64,000 nucleotides of DNA from Alloteropsis semialata (GCA_004135705.1 CM014277.1:41874697-41938696), one strand, 5' to 3'. Positions 1 to 10,785 are shown, counted from the stretch's first letter. Numbers and translations: made by a program. The notes: generated by a model from the sequence alone, not told the origin.

Positions 1-710
1 TAATCACCGACCATACGCTGATGTGGAGAAATCTCTGTACGTGGCCTTGCAGCTGCAGGTTGCTTTTCTTCTTCGCTCAGAGTCCTAGTATATTTTTCAC
101 CATGCGGGCCGACAATCGTTCCATCGGCCATCAATAGAAAATCGTTGTCCAGTTCAACAGGAGGTGGTGGAGCAATTGGAATCTGTGGAGCAACGGTCAT
201 TGCATTATCTGTAGTTTCTTTGCCTTTTCCTGACCCTGATGTTCCCGCAGAATCTGGTATAAACACTGGACCTTTCAAGCAAATAGCATCATCCACCGCC
301 CTCTTGATAAGATTGTCCAGAGAATTCACCAAAGTGCCTGACTGGTTAATCAATGCATGATGGACAGCTTGGTGAATCATATCTGTCATGTTGACCTGGT
401 ACTCCCGAGCATCAGTTGTCTTCTTGATCAATTCTGGATCTGGGAGAGGACCTTTGAGTATAGGTCCTGAACGATTACATCCAAATTGGCCAAGGCAGAG
501 CTTCTCGAATGCATCAATCTGAGCCTGAACTGCATCTAATTGAGCTTTAGACAGATCGGCCTTTGTAATGGGAATGGTCGTCTCAGGCGTCTTGTTCTTG
601 TCATTCTTAGCCTTTTCAGCAGCTTCCTTTTCAGCAGCAAGTCTTGCTGCAGTTTCTTTCTCAGCGGCGAGCTTCGCTGCGGTTTCTTTTTCAGCATCAG
701 ACGACGACAT
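1..710 (-). pseudogene. Element A gag, copy 1 (partial, runs off window)
   Basis: Starts with the same MSSSDAEKET N-terminus as the other two copies (ATG at 710-708) and reads left past the window edge. It encodes the lysine/alanine/glutamate-rich helical N-terminus of a plant gypsy capsid precursor. Whether this copy continues into a full gag-pol cannot be seen. If it does, it would be the copy linked to pol. Confidence 0.6.
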
Positions 711-1013
711 CTTGGAATTTGCTTCTCGTGTCCCACCGGGCGTGCCAAAAAATGTGTTGACGCGGAAAATCGACGGTTGTATCCTCCACGTGCAGCACAC
801 GAAGACCAGGGAGATCTGCTTTGCTCCAGTGCCAGCCTACACTCCAGTTCANATTTGACCTGAAATTGACAAGGGAATAAAACAGTTAAATTACTCTTTG
901 ATTGTGCCGGCTCTATTCCAAACGGCGAAGGCACGTCGGATTTTAGCCAAGACCCAATCAGGATGTATCGGCCGATGTCAATCGGACCTCAAAATCGGAC
1001 TTCATAGGTAACC

Positions 1014-2075
1014 TCAATCGGACCAAGTAAACGCCGGCCCTGATAGTGACAGAGGGAAGAATCTAAGCCTGAGTCCCTCTTCTGAAGCAGCCTCACCACA
1101 TTGAGCCAAGAATCGACTCACATGTTCGATGGTGGTCATATCATCCTGCCCGGAGAATTTTGAAAAGTCCGGCACTCTATAACGTGGAGGAAGTGGCACT
1201 GCATCAAAGTAAGATGGGTATGGGTGCCGGTACAACCTCGCTTCATCTTTAAGCTTCAAGCCGAATTGATTCTGGATCACCTCGGCTATTTTCCGTGACC
1301 AATCGAACTCCTGTCCTCCAAGTGGTACTCCACCAGCTTGATTCACATCCGTCATGTAATTGTTGTAATCACCGACCATATGCTGATGTGGAGAAATCTC
1401 TATACGTGGCCTTGCAGCTGCAGGTTGCTTTTCTTCTTCGCTCAGAGTCCTAGTATATTTTTCACCATGCGGGCCGACAATCGTTCCATCGGCCATCAAT
1501 AGAAAATCGTTGTCCAGTTCAACAGGAGGTGGTGGAGCAATTGGAATCTGTGGAGCAACGGTCATTGCATTATCTGTAGTTTCTTTGCCTTTTCCTGACC
1601 CTGATGTTCCCGCAGAATCTGGTATAAACACTGGACCTTTCAAGCAAATAGCATCATCCACCGCCCTCTTGATAAGATTGTCCAGAGAATTCACCAAAGT
1701 GCCTGACTGGTTAATCAATGCATGATGGACAGCTTGGTGAATCATATCTGTCATGTTGACCTGGTACTCCCGAGCATCAGTTGTCTTCTTGACCAATTCT
1801 GGATCTGGGAGAGGACCTCTGAGTATAGGTCCTGAACGATTACGTCCAAATTGGCCAAGGCAGAGCTTCTCGAATGCATCAATCTGAGCCTGAACTGCAT
1901 CTAATTGAGCTTTAGACAGATCGGCCTTTGTAATGAGAATGGTCGTCTCAGGCGTCTTGTTCTTGTCATCCTTAGCCTTTTCAGCAGCTTCCTTTTCAGC
2001 AGCAAGTCTTGCTGCAGTTTCTTTCTCAGCGGCGAGCTTCGCTGCGGTTTCTTTTTCAGCATCAGACGACGACAT
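1014..2075 (-). pseudogene. Element A gag, copy 2 (353 aa, truncated)
   Basis: The product opens with MSSSDAEKET, then an Ala/Lys/Glu heptad-like stretch (about residues 5-40), a linker with a proline-rich part, and the start of the retrotransposon gag domain (YRVPDFSKFSG, TTIEHVSRFLAQCG, LSLSGPAFTW). It stops three codons later, where gag sequence joins LTR sequence. The gag core is therefore cut in its first third. I chose the ATG just after the primer-binding site. The open frame upstream of it is LTR sequence that happens to be open. Confidence 0.7.
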
Positions 2076-2396
2076 CTTGGAATTTGCTTCTCGTGTCCCA
2101 CCGGGCGTGCCAAAAATGTGTTGACGCGGAAAATCGACGGTTGTATCCTCCACGTGCAGCACACGAAGACCAGGGAGATCTGCTTCGCTCCAGTGCCAGC
2201 CTACACTCCAGTTCAGGTTCGCGGCGTGCCAGTCAATTTGACCTGAAATTGACAAGGGAATAAAACAGTTAAATTACTCTTTGATTGTGCCGGCTCTATT
2301 CCAAACGGCGAAGGCACGTCGGATTTTAGCCAAGACCCAATCAGGATGTATCGGCCGATGTCAATCGGACCTCAAAATCGGACTTCATAGGTAACC

Positions 2397-3458
2397 TCAA
2401 TCGGACCAAGTAAACGCCGGCCCTGATAGTGACAGAGGGAAGAATCTAAGCCTGAGTCCCTCTTCTGAAGCAGCCTCACCACATTGAGCCAAGAATCGAC
2501 TCACATGTTCGATGGTGGTCATATCATCCTGCCCGGAAAATTTTGAAAAGTCCGGCACTCTATAACGTGGAGGAAGTGGCACTGCATCAAAGTAAGATGG
2601 GTATGGGTGCCGGTACAACCTCGCTTCATCTTTAGGCTTCAAGCCAAATTGATTCTGGATCACCTCGGCTATTTTCCGTGACCAATCGGACTCCTGTCCT
2701 CCGAGTGGTACTCCACCAGCTTGATTCACATCCGTCATGTAATTGTTGTAATCACCGACCATATGCTGATGTGGAGAAATCTCTGTACGTGGCCTTGCAG
2801 CTGCAGGTTGCTTTTCTTCTTCGCTCAGAGTCCTAGTATATTTTTCACCATGCGGGCCGACAATCGTTCCATCGGCCATCAATAGAAAATCGTTGTCCGG
2901 TTCAACAGGAGGTGGTGGAGCAATTGGAATCTGTGGAGCAACGGTCATTGCATTATCTGTAGTTTCTTTGCCTTTTCCTGACCCTGATGTTCCCGCAGAA
3001 TCTGGTATAAACACTGGACCTTTCAAGCAAATAGCATCATCCACCGCCCTCTTGATAAGATTGTCCAGAGAATTCACCAAAGTGCCTGACTGGTTAATCA
3101 ATGCATGATGGACAGCTTGGTGAATCATATCTGTCATGTTGACCTGGTACTCCCGAGCATCAGTTGTCTTCTTGATCAATTCTGGATCTGGGAGAGGACC
3201 TTTGAGTATAGGTCCTGAATGATTACGTCCAAATTGGCCAAGGCAGAGCTTCTCGAATGCATCAATCTGAGCCTGAACTGCATCTAATTGAGCTTTAGAC
3301 AGATCGGCCTTTGTAATGAGAATGGTCGTCTCAGGCGTCTTGTTCTTGTCGTCCTTAGCCTTTTCAGCAGCTTCCTTTTCAGCAGCAAGTCTTGCTGCAG
3401 TTTCTTTCTCAGCGGCGAGCTTCGCTGCGGTTTCTTTTTCAGCATCAGACGACGACAT
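2397..3458 (-). pseudogene. Element A gag, copy 3 (353 aa, truncated)
   Basis: Nearly identical to copy 2 and cut at the same residue by the tandem junction. This copy follows the intact 5' LTR directly, so a transcript from the LTR promoter would meet this short gag first, with two more primer-binding-site copies downstream. The encoded capsid fragment lacks most of the gag core and all of pol. Confidence 0.7.
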
Positions 3459-3477
3459 CTTGGAATTTGCTTCTCGT

Positions 3478-3495
3478 GTCCCACCGGGCGTGCCA
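3478..3495 (-). other. Primer-binding-site-like sequence of element A
   Basis: Directly downstream of the LTR end on the sense strand lies TGGCACGCCCGGTGGGACA, of the type found next to many plant gypsy 5' LTRs. The same stretch recurs in the other two tandem copies (near 730-750 and 2095-2115). The complementary tRNA was not identified. Confidence 0.65.
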
Positions 3496-4038
3496 AAAAA
3501 TGTGTTGACGCGGAAAATCGACGGTTGTATCCTCCACGTGCAGCACACGAAGACCAGGGAGATCTGCTTCGCTCCAGTGCCAGCCTACACTCCAGTTCAG
3601 GTTCGCGGCGTGCCAGTCAATTTGACCTGAAATTGACAAGGGAATAAAACAGTTAAATTACTCTTTGATTGTGCCGGCTCTATTCCAAACGGCGAAGGCA
3701 CGTCGGATTTTAGCCAAGACCCAATCAGGATGTATCGGCCGATGTCAATCGGACCTCAAAATCGGACTTCACAGGTAACCTCAATCGGACCAATATAATC
3801 GGACCTCAATCAGTCATCTAATCGGACCTCAGAATCGGACCAATCAAGATCGGACCTTGTAACAGATCAGCCTTTGAATAAAATAAAGCATAAAATATGA
3901 CCGATATGTAAATAATGGATCAGCTGTGCCTTTGGACAAGATATTAAATAATCAAAGTGTAAGTCGATACATCGTCCATCTTGCCTAGTTACCAGTTTGG
4001 TTTATCTTATCGGACTATCTAACCAGCCAATCGGACCA

Positions 4039-4800
4039 GAACCTTTTCAGAGAAATCTAGCTCCGACGTAGGGAATCTAGATTTCTCCAGCTATGATCAA
4101 ATCAGATAGCTAGATGATCAAATTTAACTCACCAACCTGTCAACTAAACAAGATGCTCGCATAAGTGTTAATCAGATTAAGCAAATAAACAGATAAAACA
4201 TTAACAGGATCGTTCTGATTCTAAAGTATGCTATCGAATAATTAAGCAGAACCTAGCTCCGACGTAGGGAATCTAAATCATGCATAACACTCAAATAGCA
4301 ATCAGGCGTAACCAAAGCTTCCTTTGACTAATCAAGATGAATCTAGCTCCGACGTAGGGAATCTAAACCAAGCATGACAATCAAAGATCAATCTAATCAT
4401 ATTGCAAAGATCCAGCTCCGACGTAGGGAATCTACACCAGTGCAATACTCAAAGAACAACCAGATTAAACCACAAAGCAGGATCGGACCTAGAACGATGC
4501 TGTAAGATAAATATTGCTTAAATCGGACCAAGACCAATGCTCAAAGCCGTTGAAGAAGTAGAATTGATTCACATGGCGTAGATCTAAACCAATCTAGCAA
4601 CTCCAAACAAACCGCAAAAAACTGCCTTTAGTAACCAAGATGAGTCTAGCTCCGACGTAGGGAATCTAGCCTAATCTTGATATCTAGCTCCGACGTAGGG
4701 AATCTAGACTTAAAGTACAGTCCGATAAACGATAATCTGTTGGATAATCAATATTGATCTAGCTCCGACGTAGGGAATCTATATCAATCTTGCTTATCCA
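4039..4800 (-). repeat. Seven-copy hairpin array in the element A leader
   Basis: The 20-nt core AGCTCCGACGTAGGGAATCT occurs seven times without change, at 4059, 4255, 4345, 4414, 4648, 4686 and 4761 (first base, plus strand). Spacer sequence between copies is unrelated. Most cores are flanked by inverted arms that differ in sequence between copies. Copy 1 has 11-bp perfect arms (4050-4060 and 4077-4087). Copy 7 has 20-bp arms with 17 matches (4741-4760 and 4781-4800). Copy 4 has a 7-bp TGCAATA match, copy 5 has ATCTTG, and copies 2, 3 and 6 are weaker. In the RNA sense the inner UUCC/GGAG could close a seven-base loop CUACGUC holding the palindrome ACGU. Confidence 0.8.
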
Positions 4801-5021
4801 AAGATAAATCGGTTGAACAGTATAAACAAGAAAGGGCGATGCGTCTCAATTCAAAGCCTATACTAGTTCGATAAATTGACTAACTTACTGGTAAGCCGGA
4901 GATCAGAACTGATGCAGCCCGTCCACCAATGAGCTTCGTCGGTAACTACTACTAGGGTTTTTGGCGTGAAGCCGAGTTGTATTGATTGTGAGAATAGTTC
5001 TTTACAATGGACGAGGGTTTA

Positions 5022-5029
5022 TATTTATA
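5022..5029 (-). promoter_or_regulatory. TATA box of the element A LTR
   Basis: TATAAATA on the minus strand about 340 bp into the LTR. It is the expected distance upstream of the R/U5 leader. Confidence 0.5.
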
Positions 5030-5366
5030 CCCTGGTCATGATGAGTCCTGATCGGACCAGACTAACTTGCAGATAAAGTAAACTTATTCTAAGATAGAAT
5101 GGGACTCTCAACATGCCTTCAAAAAGGAAATAGCCCCTGTATCTGATACGCTTCCTTCTGAGCCGACGCATCTTCCTTCGTTCGTCACTAGATCGGATTC
5201 CCTTGCCTTATCGGACCTCTTCTTCACGTCGGCTTTCCTCTCTGTCATCTTCGGTTTCCTTTTCTGGCACTATTTGTTTGACCAGTCAATAGGCCCACTG
5301 CGTAATTCCAGCATCACCACGTCATATCTGACTCAGCATATCTGGTGCGAAAACCTGGTGTCAACA

Positions 5367-6632
5367 GAGGTTTCCTTCCGAGGTTACATCCTGAAGCAGG
5401 CCCTCGATAGGATGTCCTTTAAGGAGGTCGAAATCTGATGTCTCAAAGACATAAAAGTCTAGAGGCATCTCAATCCCGTGGTGAGAAAGGAGAAAATCTC
5501 ATACTAGGCCGAGACTCTTGAGAATACGACCTGAGGGTGTTCTAAGAAGTTTTGACGTTGGGGCCATCTTTTTACGACGTCCAAGGATGTACGCGAAGGA
5601 GCTGGACATGATGTTTGCCCCAACGGTCGGATTGTACAGAATGTCTACGGCCACCTTGCTTATGAAACCTCGAATGGTCTGCGAAGGTGAGTTAATCCGA
5701 ATAACTTCGGAAGAAGTCTCAGATTCGTTCGACCATTCCGTGTTTAGGATGGCGATCAGCTCCCTCACGGTTTCGTTCAAAATTTCTTTCTCCATATAGA
5801 TGGAGGGGGTCCTTACCGTAGGCTTCTTCTGTATTGAGTAGTTCAAGGTATTCCTAAAGTCTTCAAAAAGATCTTCCTCGAACTCAAATGGTAATCCGAG
5901 AGGTTGAGTTTCCTCTTCCTCAACGGATGGGGTCTCAGGAATTGGACTGGGCAAGACTATGGGTTCTATCTGTGAGTCTTCTTGCTCAGTCTCGGTCGCG
6001 TCCGCAGGAGAATTTTCTCGGATGGCCGCTAGGACTTCTTTTGCTCTGGCCGGGGTTATGTGTAGGAATGAACCTCCGGCTGCTATGTCTATGTACCGGG
6101 CATCTTCACTATTCAACCCAGACCGAAAATGCTGCATGAGCATGTAGTCTGGGAAGCCTAGATCTGTTCCGGTTAGACATGAGTCCTGAAATCGGTCCCA
6201 TGCTTTGGCGATCGTTTCCTTCTCTCGTTGCTGGAAGTTGATGATCTCCTTCCGAAGTGCACAGATCCGGTGAACAGGAAAGTATTCAAGACAAAACTTG
6301 TCCTGTAACTTTTCCCATTCACCGTTCGTTAGCGCAACGGTGTGCTCGTACCACTTCCTCGCTTTCCCTTTGACGGAGAACGGGAAGAGCTTCCACCTAA
6401 TCGTTGCCTGCGTCATGCCTGATATGACCAGACACGAGCAAAGCAACTCGAATTCGTGCAAGTGACGGTATGAGTTTTCACCATCACCTCCAGAGAAGGA
6501 TATGTCCTGGACCATAGCTATGAAGGCAGGGCGAAGTTCATAGCTATCGGTTAAAATAGGATTTGATGAGGGGTGCGGCTCCAATAATTCGCCCTTTGGA
6601 GCAGAGAACTCATGAATTTGGGTGGAATTCAT
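5367..6632 (-). pseudogene. Element B gag and start of protease
   Basis: The ATG at 6632 follows the primer site by about 80 bp and opens a 377-residue frame ending at 5499. Residues about 50-190 are a retrotransposon gag domain (SYRHLHEFELLC, KLFPFSVKGKARKWYEH, WEKLQDKFCLEYFP, ETIAKAWDRFQD, MLMQHFRSGL). An acidic proline-rich linker follows. Residues about 310-377 begin a retropepsin-like region (GANIMSSSFA). One stop codon interrupts the frame, after which recognisable protease sequence continues (PLDFYVFETSDFDLLKGHPI) to the junction with element A. The open frame upstream of the ATG, back to 6854, is LTR. Confidence 0.75.
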
Positions 6633-6710
6633 GGTTGATAAAAAGGAAATAGAAAAGAAATCTAAAATAAAAGATATACGGGCAACCTTAGATCTTAGAT
6701 AACTGCTACC

Positions 6711-6730
6711 GTTCCCCGGCAACGGCGCCA
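6711..6730 (-). other. Primer-binding site of element B
   Basis: TGGCGCCGTTGCCGGGGAAC on the minus strand, seven bases past the LTR end. This matches the primer-site context of many grass gypsy elements. Confidence 0.65.
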
Positions 6731-6737
6731 GAAAGCT

Positions 6738-8079
6738 TGTTGACACCAGCGGTGGCAAACAGAAAATCCGCAAGCGCACGGCTGTCGTAGTAGCTTTCAC
6801 CCGTGAGTAAACAGGTATCGAATCCACAGGGAACGTAAAAGTATATCTAATCACTAAAGCTGAGCCGGATCGATCGAGTATATATAAAGGCTAGGCAGAG
6901 AGGATAACTTAGCACTAAGGCTCTGATGATAGTTAAGAGAATTCTCCTATGCTTGCTTTAGGCATCGGGGTATCCTAGGCCTCTAGGAAATTGCCGGCCA
7001 ACAGCTCTACACCGTACCCGTACATGGAGGATTACAAAGGACGGATAGGGCTGTCACCACCTGCCACCTACCTCTACTAATCCGTGGGGCTACGAGGCAA
7101 ACGAGGGCAGATATACACCTAAGCACCACGCCTAAGATAATATCAGCTATCCTAACCTTGATCAAAGATTAGAATACTTTATGAATAAAGCAACGAATCC
7201 ACAAGCACAATAGAGACTTAACTTATCTATAACTCAGACTTACTAGTTGAATCCCGAATACTTACTGAGTAGCTCGCATCCGTCGAGGTACAGGCGGAGG
7301 GTCACCGACAGGCCGGGACTCCTCCAGACTCTCCCTCACTCTCTCCCTATTTCTACTCTGGATATGAGGAGGGCTTCGCCTTGGATCTTCACTTCTGCTC
7401 GATGATGATTAGCCCTGCCTCGGATTCAGCTACTTATAGCTTGGAGAGGCGGTTAAGAGTCGGTTCACAGCGGTTGAGGCAGTCCGGAGGTGGGCCTAGG
7501 TCGGCCGACTAAGGGGGATCGGCCGACCATCAGATCCACCGTCTTTGATGATCCACGGCACAGATGAACTGCTGGAGACGGTTGACAGTTTCTGGTGAAG
7601 GCGGTGCCGATTCGGGCGCGTGGCCAGGTCGGCCGACCCAGGGCTGTGGCCCCTCGGCCCCACTTCGTCAGTGTCTCTTGCCAGTGGGTCCTTTAGTCGG
7701 TTTCCGGTGGGTAATGGTGACGATGTGTCGGTTAAGTTAGGAATGTGGGCCCATGAATCCATGTGCTTGCCATGTGGCCCAATCCCAACTCTTCATTTCC
7801 ACCGTCTTGATTTCAACGTGCCTGATCACTCCTGAGTGTGCTTTTTGTTGTTGGGCTGAAAATGGACCTCACTGGGCTTGGACCCAGGTCGGCCGACCAA
7901 GGTAGGTCGGGCGACCTGGCCCTGGGCCCACTTTAGCTCTTCTTTTCTCACTTTATTCCTGTAAGCACATATGCACCAAAACTCATGGAATTCATTAGTA
8001 ATTAACCCTATGTCTATTTGTTTTATCACATTTTATATCTTTGTAGGCAGTAATAAGTTGTCATTAAGAATCGCCAACA
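6738..8079 (-). repeat. 5' LTR of element B (1342 bp)
   Basis: Sense-strand ends are TGTTGGCGATTC and GGTGTCAACA. A TATA-like GCTATAAGTAG lies near 7430. The U3 half contains five copies of a 12-bp palindrome or near-palindrome, GGTCGGCCGACC, listed separately. The target duplication cannot be checked because the other end is outside the window; the flanking five bases at the right are GTGTC. Confidence 0.75.
7499..7916. repeat. GGTCGGCCGACC palindromes in the element B LTR
   Basis: Five sites: 7499-7510 (last base T), 7517-7528 (second base A), 7627-7638 (perfect), 7887-7898 (perfect) and 7905-7916 (central G to C change). Two pairs sit seven bases apart or less. The sites lie in U3, upstream of the TATA-like site, so a role as protein-binding sites is possible; that is inference. 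Confidence 0.7.
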
Positions 8080-8235
8080 GTGTCTCTACGAAGAGACATC
8101 TGTTCACAATAGAAACTAGCGAGACGACTCTGCTTGGTCACTTGATGTAGGTGGTTATGTAAACCTTCGCGGGGAAGGTTACATGAGAAAAAGGGCCAGG
8201 AATATTTTAAGAAAAAATAGGATCTCAGCACCTAA
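8080..8235. other. Unassigned spacer
   Basis: Sequence between element B and the MITE. It holds no open frame of note and no repeat I recognise. Confidence 0.5.
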
Positions 8236-8448
8236 GACCCTGTTTGTTTACCACCTAGATTATATAATCTATCTTATGAGTTGAGAGATACTATACTAAA
8301 AGGTCATCATGAACCACCAAATAATCTGAAATAAGCTACCCATGTGCAGAATATTTGAGATTATTTGGTAGCCCATGGTAGCCTTTTACCATAGTGCCCT
8401 TAACTCATATGCTAGATTATATAATCTAGGTGGAAAACAAACACCCCC
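8236..8448. mobile_element. Tourist-like MITE (213 bp)
   Basis: The ends are inverted repeats, GACCCTGTTTGTTT on the left against GGGGGTGTTTGTTT read from the right. The inverted match extends inward through CACCTAGATTATATAATCTA. The element is flanked by TAA at 8233-8235 and 8449-8451, the target duplication typical of PIF/Harbinger-derived Tourist elements. It is non-autonomous and has no coding capacity. Confidence 0.8.
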
Positions 8449-8451
8449 TAA

Positions 8452-9029
8452 GTCATACTCATATTAGATGGTTTAGCAACTTCAAATAAGGATTTGAACC
8501 ATGCTAGAACTCGCTTGCAACTCTAAACTTTAGTCCCACAAGATGAACTAAATTTCTGTTGTTTGTTATAGTAGGAAACAATTTTATTTTTTAATAACTA
8601 ATACTATTATTTAGGTAAACACTATGTTCTTTGAGTTGCTATGATACCGGTCAATAAGCTATTTCATCCATCAATTACACTTCTTTGTGAAATTTATATT
8701 TACTGACACAAGCATACTTATCTTAAAAAATATTTTTATAATAGCATAAATTTAATATGTTTTTGTAAATATATTATAAACTACTACTCAAAAAGTGTTC
8801 TAGATTGCGACCATGTCTAAAACAACATTTATTTGTGACTTAAGGGATATAAATCTACTTCTTGGTATTAATCAAGTGCAGCTCAAAAGGTGTATTTTAT
8901 CTCACTACACTACTAGCTTTTTGCCCATGTGTTGTAAATCATAGATAAATGATATTCTAATATTACTGGCAAACAATTAGTATACAAATTCTATATAAAT
9001 AGAAATATAATCTTACTAGCAAACAACAG
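8452..9029. other. Unassigned AT-rich spacer
   Basis: No open frame or recognisable element. Around 8926 the phrase ACTAGCTTTTTGCCCATG resembles the edge of a common dispersed grass repeat, which may include the 155-bp array to its right. That link is a guess. Confidence 0.35.
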
Positions 9030-9935
9030 TCCAATAGATAATATTTTATATTTTATTTCAAATCTATAATAGTTACAATACTAGATAAAGAAAAATGACC
9101 TCTATTGATTTGTCGTGTCAATTTACAAAGAGCTTAGATTTTTTTTAAAAATTGTCTTGAGTGTAAGGAAATGAAATCTACAACATAATTTTTCAGTAAT
9201 AATTTTTCATATAATATCTACAATATTCAAGATACCGGATCAAAGAAAAATAGATCACTATTGATTTATAACAATTATTTACAAAGTTTCAAGATTTTTG
9301 AAAACTATTGTTAGTGCTTAACAGCTCACTTGACAATTTAGATATAGTTTTTCAGTAATAATTTTTATTTAAATTTACAACAGATATGATATCAGGTCAA
9401 AGTAAAATGGTCCGATATTGATTTATAACATCTATTTACAAAGTTTTAAGATATTTCAAAACCATCATAAATGTAAACAACTTACATTATAATTAAAATA
9501 TAGTTTTTTAAAATAATTTCTAATTTAAAATCTAGATTGACTATGCTATGAGTCAAAGCAAAACAAATCATTTTTATTTTATAGTATTTGTTTGCAAAGG
9601 TTTAAGATTGAAACTATCTCAAGTGTAAACAACTCACTTGATAATTTAATATAGTGTTTAGAACAATTTTACTTTAAAATCTAGATTTATTATCATGCTA
9701 GATCAAAGCAAAATAGGTCACAGTTTATGGATAGTATTTGTTTAAAAAGTTTTATGATTTTGAAAAAACCATCTCTAGTGTAAATAGCTCTCCTAACAAT
9801 TTAAATATATTTTTTTACTTTAATATTTAATTTAAATACAAATTTACTATCTTGCTAGATCAATACAAAATGGTTCATTGTAGATCTATAGCGTCTACTA
9901 AAAACTTTAAAGATATTTAGAATTTGAATATATTG
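9030..9935. repeat. AT-rich tandem array, about 155-bp period, six diverged units
   Basis: A recurring ATTTACAAAG-like block ends at 9130, 9286, 9443, 9599, 9749 and about 9904, giving spacings of 156, 157, 156, 150 and 155 bp. Each unit also carries a GATCAAAG-AAAAT phrase about 40 bp upstream and an AACTCACTTGA-like phrase downstream. Units are quite diverged, so the array is old. The length is close to that of grass centromeric satellites, but I see no sequence match to those. Confidence 0.7.
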
Positions 9936-10780
9936 TATTTTGTATTAATTGGATTGTTTGAGGGTTGTCTGTTTGGAACTAAGGGGAGAGACACGGCGCG
10001 AGGGACAGGGGCACGGGTTTTGGAGGTGGATGAAGGACATGGAAAAATAACTATAGAAAAAACATCCACACTTTTTTATTTTAAGGAGTAGAGATAATTG
10101 TCGGTATGCAATTTTAGTCTTAGTGATGAATTGCAAGAATGTAAATCGTGTATCACTATATTAATATTTGAATTATGTGCATTTCAATATTAAGATTTGA
10201 TATACTACTTACGTGGCATAGAATTGTTGTAGATCCTGTGTCGAGGAACCCTCTAACTCTGGCTCAAATGCGTCCTATCAGTATTTAATAGCATTCGGCA
10301 CGCCACACACTTTAAACAGTGTATGTCCGGCAATTCGTTGAGTGTACTGGAGACAACCTGAATTATTCACTGTCAACGTGATTCAAGGCCAAAGGACGGC
10401 CCGCGCTGGCGACACTGTGTGGCAGCTCGGCATCGGGTGAGGCCTCAAGGCCAACAAGCCTGATGTGGAAGCGTGGGCACAGCGGTGAGCAGCAGCCAGT
10501 GGGCGGACTGCATCCACAAGTACCACGTCACAGAGAGGTAAGTGCAATGCGTCCTTTTGGTTGGATTATCGTCAAACAAAGTCCAACTTGATGCATTGAT
10601 GTTCTTGAAGACGAATACACTCCATGTCAGTTTTAATCGAGCTTCCTAGTGATGTGAACTCTTGTTTAGCCGATAATAGTAGTATAACCTGTCGCATATG
10701 TTTTGCCTTATCTTTGTCATTTGTGATCGATCAAGTGTATTAAGCTGTGGTATATTTTCCCATGGAAAACTGGGTGTAAA
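9936..10780. other. Unassigned sequence left of element C
   Basis: No gene recognised. Short open frames here have no domain I can name. Sequence continuous with this stretch resumes at 32695, beyond element C. Confidence 0.4.
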
Positions 10781-10785
10781 AGTAC

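Larger units (their letters stand above)
1..3790 (-). repeat. Tandem triplication of LTR end, primer site and gag (about 1383-bp unit)
   Basis: Three head-to-tail copies are visible: a partial one at 1-1024, then about 1025-2407 and 2408-3790. Each carries the downstream end of the LTR, the primer-binding-site-like stretch and the first 353 codons of gag. Copies are nearly identical. The first lacks 18 bp next to the ambiguous base at 851. Both internal junctions join gag to the LTR at the same point, inside a sequence containing the LTR's repeated ATCGGACC motif. A recombination or template-switching origin is inference; assembly error is possible. Confidence 0.85.
1..5366 (-). mobile_element. 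Element A: gypsy LTR retrotransposon, 5' part
   Basis: The 5' LTR lies at the right (3503-5366) and the internal region runs left off the window. The sense-strand LTR begins TGTTGACACC and ends GTCAACA, a good terminal inverted repeat. It is followed by a primer-binding-site-like stretch and by gag. The element abuts the protease region of element B at 5366/5367, so A is inferred to have inserted into B. The 5-bp target duplication would start GAGGT at 5367, and its partner lies left of the window. Pol is not visible here, so lineage within Ty3/gypsy is not assigned. Confidence 0.85.
3503..5366 (-). repeat. 5' LTR of element A (1864 bp)
   Basis: Bounded by TGTTGAC at each end in inverted orientation. 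A TATA box (TATAAATA, 5022-5029 on the minus strand) divides it into a U3 of about 340 bp and a transcribed R/U5 leader of about 1.5 kb. The LTR has at least eleven exact copies of ATCGGACC, clustered at 3750-3860 with others near 4028, 4481, 4521, 5050 and 5209. It also holds the seven-copy hairpin array described separately. Confidence 0.8.
5367..8079 (-). mobile_element. Element B: gypsy LTR retrotransposon, 5' remnant
   Basis: Comprises a 5' LTR (6738-8079), a primer-binding site, gag and the start of protease. It is cut at 5366 by element A. The rest of B should lie left of the window beyond A. The primer site TGGCGCCGTTGCCGGGGAAC is of the type seen in large plant gypsy elements. Confidence 0.8.

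Noticed and set aside
3503..3639. Small protein beginning MSISGQIDW upstream of gag
   Set aside because: It is encoded by the LTR end and primer site, which happen to be open.
4059..4780. CRISPR-like array
   Set aside because: Spacing is irregular (38 to 234 bp), the host is a plant, and the repeats lie in a retrotransposon LTR with inverted arms.
6633..6854. N-terminal extension of the B gag frame
   Set aside because: It crosses the primer site and LTR, so the ATG at 6632 is the likely start.
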